This document shows positions 63,505-64,000 of a stretch of 64,000 bases of DNA, piece by piece. Under the pieces are notes generated by a model. It was given only the letters and a program-made list of their open reading frames with translations, was not told where the DNA came from and ran no database searches. Made by a program: the position numbers and the translations under genes. The first letter of the stretch is position 1. The number at the start of each line of letters is the position of its first letter. Origin of the DNA: Nitrospirillum sp034653275 (GTDB lineage Bacteria > Pseudomonadota > Alphaproteobacteria > Azospirillales > Azospirillaceae); contig NZ_JAYEES010000003.1 in assembly GCF_034653275.1 (NCBI RefSeq), positions 744,001 to 808,000 on the forward strand, written 5' to 3'.

Positions 63505-64000
63505 CGGTCAACCGCGTCATGCGGCAGGAGCCGGCGGCGGAGGTCCTGCTGGAGGACTGTCTGGTCCGGTATTGGGAGCAGGAGGGGCGGGACCTGCGCA
63601 GCGCCGACCAGACGCGAATCGCCCTGAAGAAATGGTCGGACTTCTTCGCCGGCGCCACCATCTCCGAGATCACCCACCAGCGGGTCCGGGCCTTCGTTCA
63701 GGCGCTGCGGGAAAAGGGGCTGAGCAGCGGTTATATACGCCGCGTGCTGGCCAATGGCGCGCGCGCCCTTAACCGGGCGGCACAGCATGGGGAAATCGCC
63801 TGGGCGCCGCGAATCGACCTGTCGCTGGCGCCGGAGGGGGCGCCGCGCGAGCGGGTGTTGGCCGTGGACGAGATGGCCGCGCTGTTCGCCCAGGTGGAGC
63901 ATGACCACCTCGGCATGTTCCTCATGCTGGCCGTGGGCACCGCGGCGCGTCCCAACGCCCTGCTGCGCCTCACGGGCGACCAGGTGGACCTCCACCGCCG
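63327..64000 (+). CDS. Tyrosine recombinase (phage-type integrase), 3' end beyond window
   Basis: The frame from ATG 63327 (MPRKRAGHLGQIGDYWLSQR) has no stop before the window end, giving at least 224 residues. It has an N-terminal AP2-like/arm-binding region (RTWYDPGTHQTRRASLGT near 33-50), a core-binding domain (LRSADQTRIALKKWSDFF, ISEITHQRVRAFVQAL, GYIRRVLANGARALNRAAQHG near 85-160) and the start of the catalytic domain with the first active-site Arg in GTAARPNALLRLTGDQVDL near 203-221. It presumably inserted the element at tRNA-Ala. It overlaps the excisionase frame. Confidence 0.85.
   Translation, partial: MPRKRAGHLGQIGDYWLSQRPNSDAWCRTWYDPGTHQTRRASLGTDDLQQAQLALAQWVTVNRVMRQEPAAEVLLEDCLVRYWEQEGRDLRSADQTRIALKKWSDFFAGATISEITHQRVRAFVQALREKGLSSGYIRRVLANGARALNRAAQHGEIAWAPRIDLSLAPEGAPRERVLAVDEMAALFAQVEHDHLGMFLMLAVGTAARPNALLRLTGDQVDLHR

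Overview
The window reads as a GC-rich chromosomal segment of an alphaproteobacterium, most likely a Rhodospirillales relative of Azospirillum or Nitrospirillum. Clues are the dnaA-dnaN-recF-gyrB block, a full ccmABCDEFGHI run, a CIRCE-controlled groESL, the argD-argF-hslO trio, DUF1150 next to hsp20, and GC-rich codon use almost throughout. Taxonomy is inferred from gene content and protein flavour only.

Layout. 1-6.6 kb: replication genes (dnaA cut by the window start, dnaN, recF with a one-base frameshift, gyrB). 6.8-13.1 kb: a type I restriction-modification locus hsdM-hsdS-hsdR; hsdS is AT-richer than its neighbours and is also frameshifted in a C tract. 13.2-19.6 kb: stress and small-molecule genes (Ohr, nitronate monooxygenase, tautomerase, SDR, LysR, ICMT-like, ExoD, a hypothetical). 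20-23.7 kb: a GAF sensor kinase and an ornithine decarboxylase with a long structured leader. 24.3 kb: a terminator-ended structured RNA with C-rich loops. 24.7-32.6 kb: cytochrome c maturation genes. 32.8-57.7 kb: diguanylate cyclase, upp, CNNM/CorC-type protein, groESL, dehalogenase, hsp20, a possible replication origin, folE, apaG, GNAT, tRNA-Gly(CCC), Bax-inhibitor family protein, SAM hydrolase, HAD, nucleoside hydrolase, bactofilin, argD-argF-hslO, msrA and an M14 peptidase.

57.9 kb to the window end: an integrated element. Its left edge is a 3' remnant of a tRNA-Ala(GGC) gene, still followed by the tRNA's terminator. Inside are an HTH protein, a 58-residue antitoxin-like protein, a two-gene AAA ATPase plus subtilase operon that matches the IetAS toxin-antitoxin/defence architecture, an excisionase-type HTH protein and a tyrosine integrase that runs off the window. 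IetA carries a C-terminal helix-turn-helix, and the ietA promoter region holds an 11-bp perfect inverted repeat, which suggests autoregulation.

The most novel structure I see is a dispersed, roughly 90-100 bp intergenic repeat present five times (24.4, 30.3, 38.6, 41.9 and 46.7 kb). Each copy folds into up to three hairpins. The stem sequences differ between copies but stay complementary, while the loops and a bulge are conserved. One copy lies inside the 5' reading frame of ccmH.
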